Assembly (NCBI RefSeq): GCF_009690625.1
Contig: NZ_CP033878.1
Location: 930,001-994,000, forward strand
Source: Halorhabdus sp. CBA1104
Lineage (GTDB): Archaea; Halobacteriota; Halobacteria; Halobacteriales; Haloarculaceae
Reading direction: 5' to 3'
DNA: 64,000 bases
Every line of letters begins with the position of its first letter. Position 1 is the stretch's first letter. Below, piece by piece: positions 18,465 to 28,162 of this stretch. The position numbers and the translations under genes are program-made. The notes beneath the pieces were generated by a model. It was given only the letters and a program-made list of their open reading frames with translations, was not told the DNA's origin and did not search any database.

Positions 18465-19271
18465 TCATGTTTCTGATGGATTACTGTGACCGATGGTCAA
18501 AACGCTGTCGACGAATCGCTCGAGAACGGACCGATCAGACGATTCTGGCAGCATCGACAGTGCCTCTTGGACCTCTGTCTGGGTGAGGGCCTCCGGTAGT
18601 CCCTGTGGGAGTTCTGGGTCGCTCTCAGCCGCCCTGTGACGTGACTGTGTTCGACTCGTCCGCTGTCGCCACCGTTGCAGTCCGAGGGTCAGCCCGAGTG
18701 ACCGCAGTGCGTCGAGGCGTTTGTCGTTCGCTTCCTCCAGAAGGCCAGCCAGCTCGCCTGCTGCCGCGGTGACGATCGGCTCGATCGGTGCCGTCTGGGC
18801 TGAGTCATTGGCTCCCGATCGAAACCAGCAACGCGTGAATCGCTGACTCGCCGTTGTGAGCGATCGGTAGCAGGCCTGACCGATCGACTCCGTAGCGTGG
18901 CGCGTTTGGGCCGGAGAGTCATCCGTTGGGACACCGGCGTATGCAAGCGAGTGGAGAAAATCACTGGCGAGTACGGCCCGTGTCGTGTCGTCGCTGTCTG
19001 CCTCGATGGCTTCGTTCGCCTTGAGTCGCATCTGCGCCGAGAGACACGCCACGCTCGCGGCTGCAGACAGCAGTTGCTCGCGATCGGCCGTCCCCGGAAG
19101 TGCCTGTCCAGCAAGCACTAGATATCGGCCACTGAACTGATCGGCCGCCTCTTCGATCGGACGAGTCGCGTCCGTCACCAACTGTGCTGGCGCCGCTTTC
19201 AACCAGGTCTGAATCTGGCGGTCGATCGCACGTGCAATGTCCGTCTCGGCGGACTCACTCGAAGCTGTCAT
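18465..19271 (-). CDS. Degenerate class 1 isoprenoid-synthase-like protein
   Basis: 268 residues from ATG 19271 (MTASSESAETDIARAI); upstream frame extends to 19421 but that part looks non-coding. The segment AVLASDFLHSLAYAGV and the preceding helix (LLSAAASVACLSAQM) resemble helices of polyprenyl synthases where AVLAGD..L..A is usual, but neither Asp-rich DDxxD motif is present. I infer an all-alpha isoprenoid-synthase fold without the usual metal site. It is divergent from the RND exporter and on the same strand as the TetR gene. Function unknown. Confidence 0.55.
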   Translation of the reverse strand: MTASSESAETDIARAIDRQIQTWLKAAPAQLVTDATRPIEEAADQFSGRYLVLAGQALPGTADREQLLSAAASVACLSAQMRLKANEAIEADSDDTTRAVLASDFLHSLAYAGVPTDDSPAQTRHATESIGQACYRSLTTASQRFTRCWFRSGANDSAQTAPIEPIVTAAAGELAGLLEEANDKRLDALRSLGLTLGLQRWRQRTSRTQSRHRAAESDPELPQGLPEALTQTEVQEALSMLPESSDRSVLERFVDSVLTIGHSNPSET

Positions 19272-19424
19272 CCATGTCCCCCCGTGACCGCCAGCCGGTT
19301 CCCGGTCCCCCGAGCCGGTCCCGTCAATCTGGCCGTGTCTGTCTCCCGGTGCATGGTAGTAACTGAACGGTAAGTCAGCATCAAAGTTTGGGATCTCACT
19401 TACGCACCCGTCCAGCGGCAATAT

Positions 19425-19442
19425 TGACCGAACATTCAGTAA
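19425..19442. promoter_or_regulatory. Candidate TetR-type operator
   Basis: TGACCGAACATTCAGTAA contains the dyad ACnGAA-N2-TTCnGT, similar to operators of TetR-type efflux repressors. It lies between the isoprenoid-synthase-like gene and the RND exporter, about 80 bases ahead of the latter's ATG, and a TetR gene is close by. Confidence 0.45.
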
Positions 19443-19523
19443 ATTCCAACAAGCCTATTACCCGCTCGTGCCAACGCAACGACTACAGATGCTTATCTTC
19501 GCCTCGAAACGGGACGTGGTTCA

Positions 19524-22500
19524 ATGAGCGTGTCTGACACCATCGTCGACGCCATCACAGATTACAGCAAACTCGCAATTGCGGTCATGCTGGTGTTGAC
19601 GATGGTCATCGGGGCTGGGGCGGCACAGGTCTCACAGACCTCGTCGCTCGATCAGTTCCAGTCGGAGACGCCGGAGGCAGACGACCTCGATTACATCGAG
19701 ACACACTTCTCGACCGGTTCGGCTAACACCACGACAGCACAGGTTATCGTCCGTGGAGATAACGTCCTGAGTAAGTCCGCACTACTCGAGACGCTCCGCT
19801 ACCAGCAACAGATCCGTACTGATCCAGCGATCGGGGAGACGCTGGCCCAAGAGCGTGCGACTGTCGGCATCGCCAACGCTATCGCCACAGCGGCGATCAA
19901 ACAAGAGCGCGGCCAGGCACTCCAGGCGACCGCCCAGGAGTTTCAGCGCGTAAACGAAACGGTCCAAGAGCAACGGGCTGCTCTCGAAGCAGAGCGGACG
20001 CGACTCGCCAAAAACCGGACCGAGTTCAACGAGACGAAAGCTGCTGTCACGGCCCGAGCGACCGAAGTGAACGCGACCGCAGATGCACTAAAGGCGGGAC
20101 TCCAGACCATCCAGCAGGAGCCGACCGCCAGCATTCGTGATCAGTTCGACGCTGTGGCGGCGAGTGCGTCGGTCGAGTTGAACGAAACTGACTACGCGAC
20201 ATTCGAGACGGCCGCCAAGCAACTTCGGAACACAACTGATCCAGCGGCGATCGAGGAGGCCTATCAACTCGGCACACGCGGTGTCCTCGCCGCGGAGTAC
20301 ACCGCACTGGCCGAACAACAAGAGCGCCTCGAAACGTGGGGGGCCCAGCTCCAACAGCGTGGCGCTGCGTTGCAGGAACAGGCAGCTCAACTCAGCGAAC
20401 GGGGCGAACAACTCCGTGACCTTGGGACGGAACTACAGCAAACACGGGCAGCCTTCGAGAACGCTACCGCGGCAACCCTGACCCAGCAGATCGACCAGCT
20501 CGAATCGATGAACGCGTCGGCGATCGAAGAGACAGTCGGGCTGGTTCTCGGTGCCGACGGAAACAGCCCATCGAGGGCGTTGACGTTCATGTCGACCAAC
20601 TACGATCAGGGGTCGAGGAGTGCCCAAGCGACGATGCTGCTGGTAACCCAGCAGACGGAGACGGCGCTGCCACCGGGCGGAACCGCCCCCGAGGCAATTA
20701 CGGACGCCCAACTGGCACTCCAGGATCTCGGCGCGGACTTCCAACAAGAGTATCTCGTGTTCGGGAGCGGTATCATCACCGACGAGATCAACCGGTCGAT
20801 GACCGACAGTATGCTCATCGTCGGCCCGCTCGCGCTCCTTTTCGTCTTGTTGGCCCTGGCGATTGGATACCGTGACATCCTCGACATCATCCTGGGCGTG
20901 TTCGGCATCGGTGCCGTCCTCGTCTGGACGTTTGGGTTCATGGGGTGGGCGAGCATCGAATTCAACCAGATTTTCATCGCCGTCCCGGTCTTGTTGATCG
21001 GGCTCTCGATCGACTACGCAATTCATATCTTCATGCGTCACCGGGAGGAACGGACCGCCGGTGACGAACTCGGGCCACGAGAGTCGATGCGGACCGCCCT
21101 CGCCGGTGTCGGCGTCGCACTGACGCTGGTCACGGCGACGACCGTGATCGGCTTCCTCTCGAATGTCACCAGTCCGGTACCGCCGATCCAGGAGTTCGGC
21201 GTCGTCAGCTCAGTCGGGATTGTGGCTGCACTGCTGATCTTCGGTGTGCTCGTCCCGGCATTGAAAGTCGAACTCGACGAGTTCCTCGAAGGCCGTGGCT
21301 TCGATCGGCACAAGCGAGCGATCGGGACTGGCGGGGGCCGCCTGAGTCAGGTACTCAAGATCGGCTCGGTCGGCGCTCGGAAAGCCCCCTATGCCGTGAT
21401 CGTCTTCGCACTGTTGTTGTCGGCTGCTGGGGCCTACGGTGGCTCACAGGTCGATACGACCTTCGCACAGGAGGACTTCCTCGCCGAGGATCCGCCCGGC
21501 TGGATGGAGCAACTCCCCGAGCCGTTCAAGCCTGGTGACTACACCGCAAAGCAGAACCTCAACTACGTCAACGACCGCTTCATCCGCGAGGACTCCCAAG
21601 CACAGCTGCTGATACGGGGTGATCTGGCCACGCCCGACGCGATCGAACGACTCGATCAGGCACGCAGTGAGATGGCCGGCAAAAACGTCACCCAGAAGCT
21701 CTCGAGTGGAGAGCCCGACGTCCAATCCCCGCTGTCGGTGATGGAGACGGTCGCTGCCCAAAACGAGACGTTCAACGCGACATTCCAGGCCGCAGATGCA
21801 AACGGTGATGGGGTGCCCGAGACGAACGTCTCTGCCGTCTACGAGACGCTGTTCGAGGTCGCACCGGACCAGGCCGGAGCCGTCCTCTCGAAGAACGGCG
21901 ACGAGTACGAAGCAGCCCGGATCGTCGTCTCGATTCAAGGCGGTGCCTCGAGTTCGGCCGTGACCGAGGAGATGCGGGCTGTCGCCGATTCACTGTCCGG
22001 AAGTGGTATCGAGGCGACGGCGACCGGCCAGACGATCCTCTTCGAGATCATCCAAGATCAGTTACTAGAGACGGTCATTCAGAGTCTGCTGATCACACTC
22101 GTGGCCGTCTTCGCGTTCCTGATGGTCGTCTACCGAATCAGTGACGGGAGCGCGACACTCGGATTCGTCACCCTGTTGCCGGTCGTGTTCAGCGTCGCCT
22201 GGATTCTCGGTACGATGTACCTGCTGGATATCCCGTTCAACGTGATGACGGGGATGATCACGAGCCTGACTGTCGGGCTCGGGGTCGCCTACAGCATCCA
22301 CCTCAGTGAACGCTACAATCAAGAACTCGAACGCGCCGATTCCGTCTGGGAGGCACTCGACCGCTCGGTGACTGGCACAGGCGGTGCATTGCTCGGCAGC
22401 GCGGCAACCACCGTCGGTGGGTTCGGCGTCCTCGTGTTCGCCATCCTGCCCCCGCTCCAGCAATTCGGCCTGATCACCGGACTGACGATCATCTATGCCT

Positions 22501-23162
22501 TCCTGGCAGCGGTCCTCGTCCTCCCCAGTCTCTTGGTCGTCTGGACCCGGTTGTTCGGCCCGGAGTGGACGTTCAGCGCGGACGAACCGGACGATGACAC
22601 CGATAGCAGCTCCGCTGACACGGACGCGTCGACAGCCAACACCCGGGCTGTCGACCAACAGGTGGACGCGACGCCGATCAGTGCCGAACGGTCCGTCAAA
22701 CCCACGCGTGTCACACCTGGCGATGGCGTGACCGTCACCGTCCGTATCGAGGGCGTGAGCGGTCGTCTCGCCGTCCGAGACGGGTTCGACGGAGCCGGGA
22801 TCGCTCTCCGGACGGCCAGTCCCGCTCCCGCCGAGTTCGCCGTCAGTGACTCGACGGCGGTTCTCGTTTGGGAAGACCCCGAAGCGCCGATCGAAGTCGA
22901 ATACGACGCGACGATTGCCGGTGACGCCTCCGACGGCTCGACGCTGCAATTCGACGGCGTCGTCTTGACCTCCGGCCCGGATGTTGCCATCGACGGAGAG
23001 GACTCGGTTACCGTCGTGTCCGACCTGTTCGATCTGGTCCGATCGGAAGGGCAAATATCACAGGGCGAGTTACGGCTGGCGACTGGACACGTTGCCGACG
23101 GCCGCCTCTCGGAGAGTGAATTCGAACGGCTCTGTCGGCTCTGGATCGAGGACGAACGGTAG
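19524..23162 (+). CDS. RND/MMPL-type exporter
   Basis: 1212 residues from ATG 19524, with a TATA-like TGCTTATC about 30 bases upstream. One N-terminal helix is followed by a large extracytoplasmic domain whose residues ~130-330 are strongly coiled-coil (repeated QEQRAALEAERTR-like heptads), then five helices (from about 425; IGLSIDYAIHIFMRHREER). A second copy follows: helix, external domain and five helices (SLTVGLGVAYSIHLSERYNQ). The C-terminal ~220 residues form a cytosolic tail with a beta-rich and a small helical domain. MMPL/HpnN-like pumps move lipids or hydrophobic compounds using ion gradients. The substrate is unknown; the neighbouring TetR gene suggests an inducible exporter. Confidence 0.9.
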   Translation: MSVSDTIVDAITDYSKLAIAVMLVLTMVIGAGAAQVSQTSSLDQFQSETPEADDLDYIETHFSTGSANTTTAQVIVRGDNVLSKSALLETLRYQQQIRTDPAIGETLAQERATVGIANAIATAAIKQERGQALQATAQEFQRVNETVQEQRAALEAERTRLAKNRTEFNETKAAVTARATEVNATADALKAGLQTIQQEPTASIRDQFDAVAASASVELNETDYATFETAAKQLRNTTDPAAIEEAYQLGTRGVLAAEYTALAEQQERLETWGAQLQQRGAALQEQAAQLSERGEQLRDLGTELQQTRAAFENATAATLTQQIDQLESMNASAIEETVGLVLGADGNSPSRALTFMSTNYDQGSRSAQATMLLVTQQTETALPPGGTAPEAITDAQLALQDLGADFQQEYLVFGSGIITDEINRSMTDSMLIVGPLALLFVLLALAIGYRDILDIILGVFGIGAVLVWTFGFMGWASIEFNQIFIAVPVLLIGLSIDYAIHIFMRHREERTAGDELGPRESMRTALAGVGVALTLVTATTVIGFLSNVTSPVPPIQEFGVVSSVGIVAALLIFGVLVPALKVELDEFLEGRGFDRHKRAIGTGGGRLSQVLKIGSVGARKAPYAVIVFALLLSAAGAYGGSQVDTTFAQEDFLAEDPPGWMEQLPEPFKPGDYTAKQNLNYVNDRFIREDSQAQLLIRGDLATPDAIERLDQARSEMAGKNVTQKLSSGEPDVQSPLSVMETVAAQNETFNATFQAADANGDGVPETNVSAVYETLFEVAPDQAGAVLSKNGDEYEAARIVVSIQGGASSSAVTEEMRAVADSLSGSGIEATATGQTILFEIIQDQLLETVIQSLLITLVAVFAFLMVVYRISDGSATLGFVTLLPVVFSVAWILGTMYLLDIPFNVMTGMITSLTVGLGVAYSIHLSERYNQELERADSVWEALDRSVTGTGGALLGSAATTVGGFGVLVFAILPPLQQFGLITGLTIIYAFLAAVLVLPSLLVVWTRLFGPEWTFSADEPDDDTDSSSADTDASTANTRAVDQQVDATPISAERSVKPTRVTPGDGVTVTVRIEGVSGRLAVRDGFDGAGIALRTASPAPAEFAVSDSTAVLVWEDPEAPIEVEYDATIAGDASDGSTLQFDGVVLTSGPDVAIDGEDSVTVVSDLFDLVRSEGQISQGELRLATGHVADGRLSESEFERLCRLWIEDER

Positions 23163-23193
23163 CTAACGACGACTGGAGAAGTACTTTCGTCGG

Positions 23194-24375
23194 CTATCGG
23201 TCGCGTGAGACTCGCTCGGCTGGGTCTGTTATTATCCCTGTCGAGAGCATAACGCCCGGATCGATGCTGGTGTTGATCCCAGTCTTGACGTCGTCGCCGG
23301 CGACGACGCCGAACTTCCGTCGGCCGGTCGAGACACGGTCCCCGTTGACTGTCGCCCGGATCGTCTCCCCGTCGTGACGGAGGTTCGCTACTTTCGTCCC
23401 CGCACCGAAGTTGACAGACTTCCCGAGCACGCTATCGCCAACGTACGAGAGGTGAGCCACGTTCGTGTCCGCTCGGACCACACTGTTCTTGATCTCGACG
23501 GCATTACCGATGTGGACGTCGGCACCGATCATGCTCGCGCCCCGAACGTAGGCGTTGGGCCCGATCTCTGCCCCGGAACGGACGTAGACTGGGCCGTCGA
23601 TGACGACTCCCGGTTCGACTGTCGCCCCCGCTTCGATGACGACCGGGCCGCGGAGATCCGCGTCGTCGCTGACGGTACCCCGGATATCCCGCTCGATGCT
23701 CGCAAGGACGGTCTCGTTGGCCTCGAGTAACTCCCAGGGCCGACCCACGTCGAGCCACCGGTCGAGTTCGACCGCACTGACGTCGTAGGCGTCGATGACT
23801 TTCGTGACGACATCGGTAATCTCGTGTTCGCCCCGTTCGCTCCGGGGGACGTCGAGCCACTCGCGGGCCTTTGCCGGAAAGGCGTAGGCACCGGCGTTTG
23901 CGAGATCCGTCGGCGGATCGGCCGGCTTCTCGACGATATCCGTGACGCTGCCGTCTGTGACAGAGACGACACCGTAGTTCGAGGGCGTCGAAACCTCGTA
24001 GGTCCCGAGGGCAGGCCCGTTCTCGAAGAGGGCCTGGACGCTCGTGGCGTCGTAGAGATTGTCCCCATTGAGAACGACAAATGAACCATCGAGGTGGGAC
24101 TCGGCCGCACGTACAGCGTCGGCCGTCCCGTCTTGTTTCGGTTGCTCGACGTACGTGACGGGCACGCCACGATACGATTCCCCAAAGTGAGACTGGATAC
24201 TCTCGGCGTGGTAGCCAACGACGAAAATCAATTCCGACGCACCTCCGTCGACGGCCACGTCAGCGACGTGTGCCAGTACCGGGCGATCGACGACCGGCAA
24301 CATGGGCTTTGGTGTTTTCGCCGTCAGCGGACGCATCCGCGTCCCCTCCCCGGCGGCGAGGATAACTGTCTGCAT
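23194..24375 (-). CDS. glmU: Bifunctional sugar-1-phosphate nucleotidylyltransferase/acetyltransferase (GlmU-like)
   Basis: 393 residues from ATG 24375 (MQTVILAAGEGTRM); the longer frame to 24465 is non-coding in character. Residues 1-~225 form the nucleotidyltransferase (LAAGEGTRMRPL, TPKPMLPV, VVLNGDNLY, EKPADPP). The C-terminal half is a left-handed beta-helix of hexapeptide repeats ending in GVVAGDDVKTGINT. Archaeal GlmU-type enzymes make UDP-GlcNAc from GlcN-1-P through acetylation and uridylation; closely related haloarchaeal proteins use glucose-1-P or dTDP, so substrate choice is open. It would supply nucleotide sugars for S-layer N-glycans. Confidence 0.88.
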   Translation of the reverse strand: MQTVILAAGEGTRMRPLTAKTPKPMLPVVDRPVLAHVADVAVDGGASELIFVVGYHAESIQSHFGESYRGVPVTYVEQPKQDGTADAVRAAESHLDGSFVVLNGDNLYDATSVQALFENGPALGTYEVSTPSNYGVVSVTDGSVTDIVEKPADPPTDLANAGAYAFPAKAREWLDVPRSERGEHEITDVVTKVIDAYDVSAVELDRWLDVGRPWELLEANETVLASIERDIRGTVSDDADLRGPVVIEAGATVEPGVVIDGPVYVRSGAEIGPNAYVRGASMIGADVHIGNAVEIKNSVVRADTNVAHLSYVGDSVLGKSVNFGAGTKVANLRHDGETIRATVNGDRVSTGRRKFGVVAGDDVKTGINTSIDPGVMLSTGIITDPAERVSRDR

Positions 24376-24602
24376 GCCCGTGGCCTCTCGATGCGGACAG
24401 ATAGACTTACCGCTCGACGGCGCTATGTTCCCCACTCGCCAAGCAGCGTCCTGACCCATCCCCACGCTCAGGCAGGCGACGGCACGAAAACGAATAGCCA
24501 GTCTGGAATGTGGACGCGAGACCAGACTGCACTGTGCTCGATCTCCCCTAACTCAAATCCCTCCGTTCACAGCCATAGCTTGCGGACTTGCTCGCTGAGA
24601 AA

Positions 24603-24677
24603 TGCTCGGTCCGGGATTTGAACCCAGGTCATCGGCTCGAAAGGCCGAAATGATTGGCCGGACTACACCAACCGAGC
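24603..24677 (-). tRNA. tRNA-Glu (UUC)
   Basis: Minus-strand cloverleaf: acceptor GCTCGGT pairs with ACCGAGC plus discriminator A, D arm GTGTAGTCCGG, anticodon arm TCGGCCTTTCGAGCCGA with anticodon TTC, T arm GGGTTCAAATCCC. 75 bases, no intron, CCA not encoded. Confidence 0.95.
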
Positions 24678-24813
24678 GATCAACTGCAATCGAATCGAGG
24701 GACTGCTGCCTAATAAATGCCGTCAATCGTCGCTGCTCTGTGGCGTGTTATGGAGCCACAGAGTCGATGCCCGAGACGGAACCTCCAAGGTGACGCTGGC
24801 CCACGTCAGTAGC

Positions 24814-25260
24814 ATGGGACTGGTTGGACAGCTTTTCGGCCGAGAACGTGCCGGCGTTGGCCTGTTCGTCGATGGCCCGAACGTCTTTCGTTCGGAGTTC
24901 GACGTCGATCTCGACGATCTACGTTCGATCGCTTCCGCATACGGTGACGTTCGGACCGCGAAGCTCTATCTCGACGAACACGCGACGCCGGGGCTCATCC
25001 AGGCCGGGGAGGCACACGGGTTCGCGGTCGTGACCACCAGCGGGGATGTGGACGTCAAACTCGCAGTCGACGGGACGCGGGCGGTCAGCGAGAATCACCT
25101 CGAGACGGTCGTGGTTGCCTCTCGGGACATCGACTTCAAACCGGTTCTCGAAGTCGCGGCGGAAGCTGGCTGCCAGACCGTCGCAGTTGCGCCCGGCGAG
25201 TACGGTCGCTCTGCTGGGCTGGCAGCGACCGCTCACGAGAGTCACACGCTGGGAGACTGA
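24814..25260 (+). CDS. NYN domain (PIN-like) ribonuclease-family protein
   Basis: 148 residues from ATG 24814 (MGLVGQLFGRERAG). The NYN core is visible: first Asp in GLFVDGPNVF, acidic and polar residues around GDVDVKLAVD, and ASRDIDFKPVL carrying the later conserved Asp residues. This is the small archaeal LabA/DUF88-like branch (TIGR00288 type). NYN proteins are PIN-fold nucleases acting on RNA; the target is unknown. It lies between tRNA-Glu and a TatD-type gene. Confidence 0.85.
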   Translation: MGLVGQLFGRERAGVGLFVDGPNVFRSEFDVDLDDLRSIASAYGDVRTAKLYLDEHATPGLIQAGEAHGFAVVTTSGDVDVKLAVDGTRAVSENHLETVVVASRDIDFKPVLEVAAEAGCQTVAVAPGEYGRSAGLAATAHESHTLGD

Positions 25261-25346
25261 TCGACGGTCCTCCGGGGTGTTGTCCCTGGGTGGGGCATCA
25301 CTCGGAGACGAACGTCTTTTTGACTCCCGCGCCTGCCTTTCAGCAC

Positions 25347-26189
25347 ATGACCGACACGTACGACGGGCCAATCCTCGACAACCACCTGCACCTCGATCCC
25401 GAGCACGGACGAGGGATCGACGCCGTCGAGGACTTTGCCCGGGCCGGTGGTACGCACATGCTCGTCGTCAACAAGCCCTCCTGGATGATCGCCGAGATTC
25501 CCGAAGACGAGGCTATCTTCGAGTCGGTCTTCGAGACGACGATCGAAGCTGTCCAACAAGCCAGTGACGTCCTGGACGGACGTGCCTGGCCGATCTTGGG
25601 CGTCCATCCGGCACTGATCTCGAAGCTAACTGGTCGTGGCTACACGCCCGAACAAGCCCGAGAGATCATGCAGGCTGGGCTCGACATCGCCGCCGAGTAC
25701 GTTGCCGACGGCCCGGCGCTCGGCCTGAAATCCGGACGGCCTCACTACGAGGTCGGTGATCCGGTCTGGGACGCCTCGAACGCCGTGATGCAACACGCCT
25801 TCGAACTCGGCGCGGAAACTGGCTGTGCGGTCCAGTTGCACACGGAAGGTGGCGAGGATTTTACTCAGGTTGGGGCATGGGCCGAGGAGCGGGGCCTCCC
25901 CGCAACGCAAGTCGTCAAACACTATTCGGAGGGCCGTCTCGACGGCCCAACCAAAAGCGTTCTCGCGGACAAAGATGAACTCGAAATCGCCGCCGAGATA
26001 GCCGAGCCGTTCTTTTTGGAGACGGACTTCATCGACGATCCGGACCGGCCAGGCGCAGTCTTGGGGCCGAAAACAGTTCCGCGTCGCACCGAGTGGCTGC
26101 TCGAAAACGGACACGAGGATGCCGTCCGGACCGCACACGTCGAGACGCCGGCGTCAGTCTACGGAATCGACACGGAAGCGACGCTGTAA
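25347..26189 (+). CDS. TatD-family metal-dependent hydrolase
   Basis: 280 residues from ATG 25347 (MTDTYDGPILDNHLHLD). Metal ligands of the amidohydrolase-like TIM barrel: H-x-H in DNHLHLD (residues ~13-15), GVHPAL, a central Glu/Lys region GLKSGRPHYE, QLHTEGGE and KHYSEG. This is the archaeal branch of TatD (MJ-type), distinct from bacterial TatD DNase. A deoxyribonuclease or a small-molecule hydrolase activity is possible. A TATA-like CTTTTTGA about 30 bases upstream fits this start and a leaderless transcript. Confidence 0.85.
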   Translation: MTDTYDGPILDNHLHLDPEHGRGIDAVEDFARAGGTHMLVVNKPSWMIAEIPEDEAIFESVFETTIEAVQQASDVLDGRAWPILGVHPALISKLTGRGYTPEQAREIMQAGLDIAAEYVADGPALGLKSGRPHYEVGDPVWDASNAVMQHAFELGAETGCAVQLHTEGGEDFTQVGAWAEERGLPATQVVKHYSEGRLDGPTKSVLADKDELEIAAEIAEPFFLETDFIDDPDRPGAVLGPKTVPRRTEWLLENGHEDAVRTAHVETPASVYGIDTEATL

Positions 26190-26215
26190 TCGCCAAGTGG
26201 AAAGACGACCGCTGC

Positions 26216-26926
26216 TTACAGTTCGAACGTCTCGTCACCGTCGAGGACGTGCACGTCGGCGTCACTACCGACGGCTTCCACTTCGCGGGCGAAGTCTTCG
26301 GGATCCTGTTCGATCGGCGGGAACGTATCGTAGTGGATCGGGAAGACGTGATCGACCGCCAGCCAGTCGACTGCGACGGCGGCCTGCTCTGGCCCCATCG
26401 TGAAGTGATCACCGATCGGTACGGCGGCAGCGTCGGGTTCGAGGAACGGGGCGATCACGTCCCGCATCTCGGTCATCAGGCTGGTATCGCCGGCGTGATA
26501 GAAGGCCGTCGTCTCCTCGTCGCGTGTCCGCGTCGGTTCCGCATCCGAGATGACGAACCCGGCGGGCATGCCTGCCGAACCGACCTCGTAGGTGGTGTTG
26601 ATGCCGTTGGTATGGTCGGCCCGGTGCATCGTCGCGTAGGCGTCACCGACCTCGACGGTTCCGCCGAGGTTCATACCGATCGTCTCGTTGCCGTGGGTGT
26701 CTGCGACGTAGGCAGCTAGTTCCGGCGTCGCCACGACAGTCGCGTCGAAGGCACCTACGTCCCCGATGTGGTCGGCGTGGCCGTGCGTGAGCAACACGAA
26801 GTCCGGCTGTTGGACCTCGGCAGGCGACAGGGCTGTTTTCGGATTGTCGAAAAATGGGTCGACGAGTAGGCGCGTCTCGTCGACGACGACACTCCAGGTC
26901 GAATGACCGTGCCAGGTGAGGTGCAT
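26216..26926 (-). CDS. UPF0173-type MBL-fold metal-dependent hydrolase
   Basis: 236 residues. Motifs: [11 protein letters not shown] at the N-terminus, [10 protein letters not shown] (metal binding, about residues 47-56), [15 protein letters not shown] and [13 protein letters not shown]. This pattern is UPF0173/YtkL, a conserved MBL family of uncertain substrate. It is convergent with the TatD-type gene and divergent from the HtrA-like gene. Confidence 0.9.
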   Translation of the reverse strand: MHLTWHGHSTWSVVVDETRLLVDPFFDNPKTALSPAEVQQPDFVLLTHGHADHIGDVGAFDATVVATPELAAYVADTHGNETIGMNLGGTVEVGDAYATMHRADHTNGINTTYEVGSAGMPAGFVISDAEPTRTRDEETTAFYHAGDTSLMTEMRDVIAPFLEPDAAAVPIGDHFTMGPEQAAVAVDWLAVDHVFPIHYDTFPPIEQDPEDFAREVEAVGSDADVHVLDGDETFEL

Positions 26927-27016
26927 ACGTCATCCGGTCGTATGGGTGTCGGTCACTTAACACTGCAGGGCGGCCCTGGCCCAAGCGTTTATGCGAACCG
27001 CTACCTAGGTACGTGT

Positions 27017-28156
27017 ATGTCTGAGGATGGCGTCTCACGGCGTGGCTTCCTCCGGACGGTCGGTGCCGCGACAGCCCTCAGCCTGGCTGGGTGTGCCGAC
27101 TCACCGTCGAGTGGGACACCGACCCAGACTGCCACTTCGGATCGATCGACGCAAACGCCGATCGAACTCCAGGATGGCGATCTCATCGACGGAGAACCGA
27201 TCGATCAACTAAATGACGACGGGACCGCTCGATTTAGCGAAGTCTATCAAGCGGTTCGAGATTCGGTTGTACAGATCAGGGTGCTGACAGCGAGCGGCGA
27301 AAGTGCGGGCTCGGGGTTTATCTACGACGAGTCACATCTGGTGACGAACGAACACGTTGTCGCCGATGCCCAGGACTTGTTCGTTCGATATCGAACAACC
27401 GGCTGGCGCGACGCCGAAGTCGTGGGAACTGACGTCTATAGCGATCTAGCTGTCCTTCGTGTCGACGATCACCCGGATGCGGCCCAACCCCTTCCACTTG
27501 TCGAGGCAGACCCAGCCGTCGGCACCGAAGTCATCGCGATCGGCAATCCGTTCGGCCTCTCGGGAACGGTTTCAAGCGGGATCGTCAGCGGTGTCGATCG
27601 AACGCTGTCGGCCCCGAATAATTTCAACATCCCCGATGCGATACAGACCGACGCTCCCGTCAACCCTGGCAACAGTGGGGGGCCACTGGTTGATTTACGA
27701 GGACAAGTCGTCGGCGTCATCAGCGCCGGTGGCGGTGACAATATCGGACTCGCGATCTCCGCACCGCTGGCCAGACAGGTCATCCCTGATTTGATCGCGA
27801 CCGGCTCTTACGAGCACCCGTACCTCGGGATCGGACTGCAAAACGTTACTCCGGAACTGGCTGCGGCCAACGACATGCCCGAAGCGACCGGGGTCTACGT
27901 CACTCGCGTCGTCACAGACGGGCCGGCCGACGGCGTCCTCCGTGGTTCGACGGGCCGTGAATACGTCTATGGCCAATCTGTCCCTGTCGGTGGCGACGTC
28001 ATTCTCCGCGTTGCAGGCCAGCCAGTCCCGACGTCGGACGCGCTCGCGAGTGTGCTGGCACTGGGCACCCAGCCCGGCGAACCAGCCGAGTTGCGTATCT
28101 GGCGGGACGGATCGGAACAGTCTGTCGAAGTCGACATCGGTGTGCGGCCCCAGTAA
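27017..28156 (+). CDS. HtrA/DegP-like serine protease, Tat-exported lipoprotein
   Basis: 379 residues from ATG 27017. Twin-arginine signal SRRGFLRTVG and lipobox LSLAGC (C26), so it is folded, exported by Tat and anchored to the membrane outside the cell. The trypsin-like domain has H113 (VTNEHVV), D143 (VYSDLAVLRV) and S220 (NPGNSGGPL), a full catalytic triad. A single PDZ domain follows (YLGIGLQNVT, GVYVTRVVTDGPAD, GGDVILRVAGQPV). Such proteases degrade or refold damaged exported proteins. It ends 6 bases before the convergent GINS gene. Confidence 0.94.
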   Translation: MSEDGVSRRGFLRTVGAATALSLAGCADSPSSGTPTQTATSDRSTQTPIELQDGDLIDGEPIDQLNDDGTARFSEVYQAVRDSVVQIRVLTASGESAGSGFIYDESHLVTNEHVVADAQDLFVRYRTTGWRDAEVVGTDVYSDLAVLRVDDHPDAAQPLPLVEADPAVGTEVIAIGNPFGLSGTVSSGIVSGVDRTLSAPNNFNIPDAIQTDAPVNPGNSGGPLVDLRGQVVGVISAGGGDNIGLAISAPLARQVIPDLIATGSYEHPYLGIGLQNVTPELAAANDMPEATGVYVTRVVTDGPADGVLRGSTGREYVYGQSVPVGGDVILRVAGQPVPTSDALASVLALGTQPGEPAELRIWRDGSEQSVEVDIGVRPQ

Positions 28157-28162
28157 GTGAGG

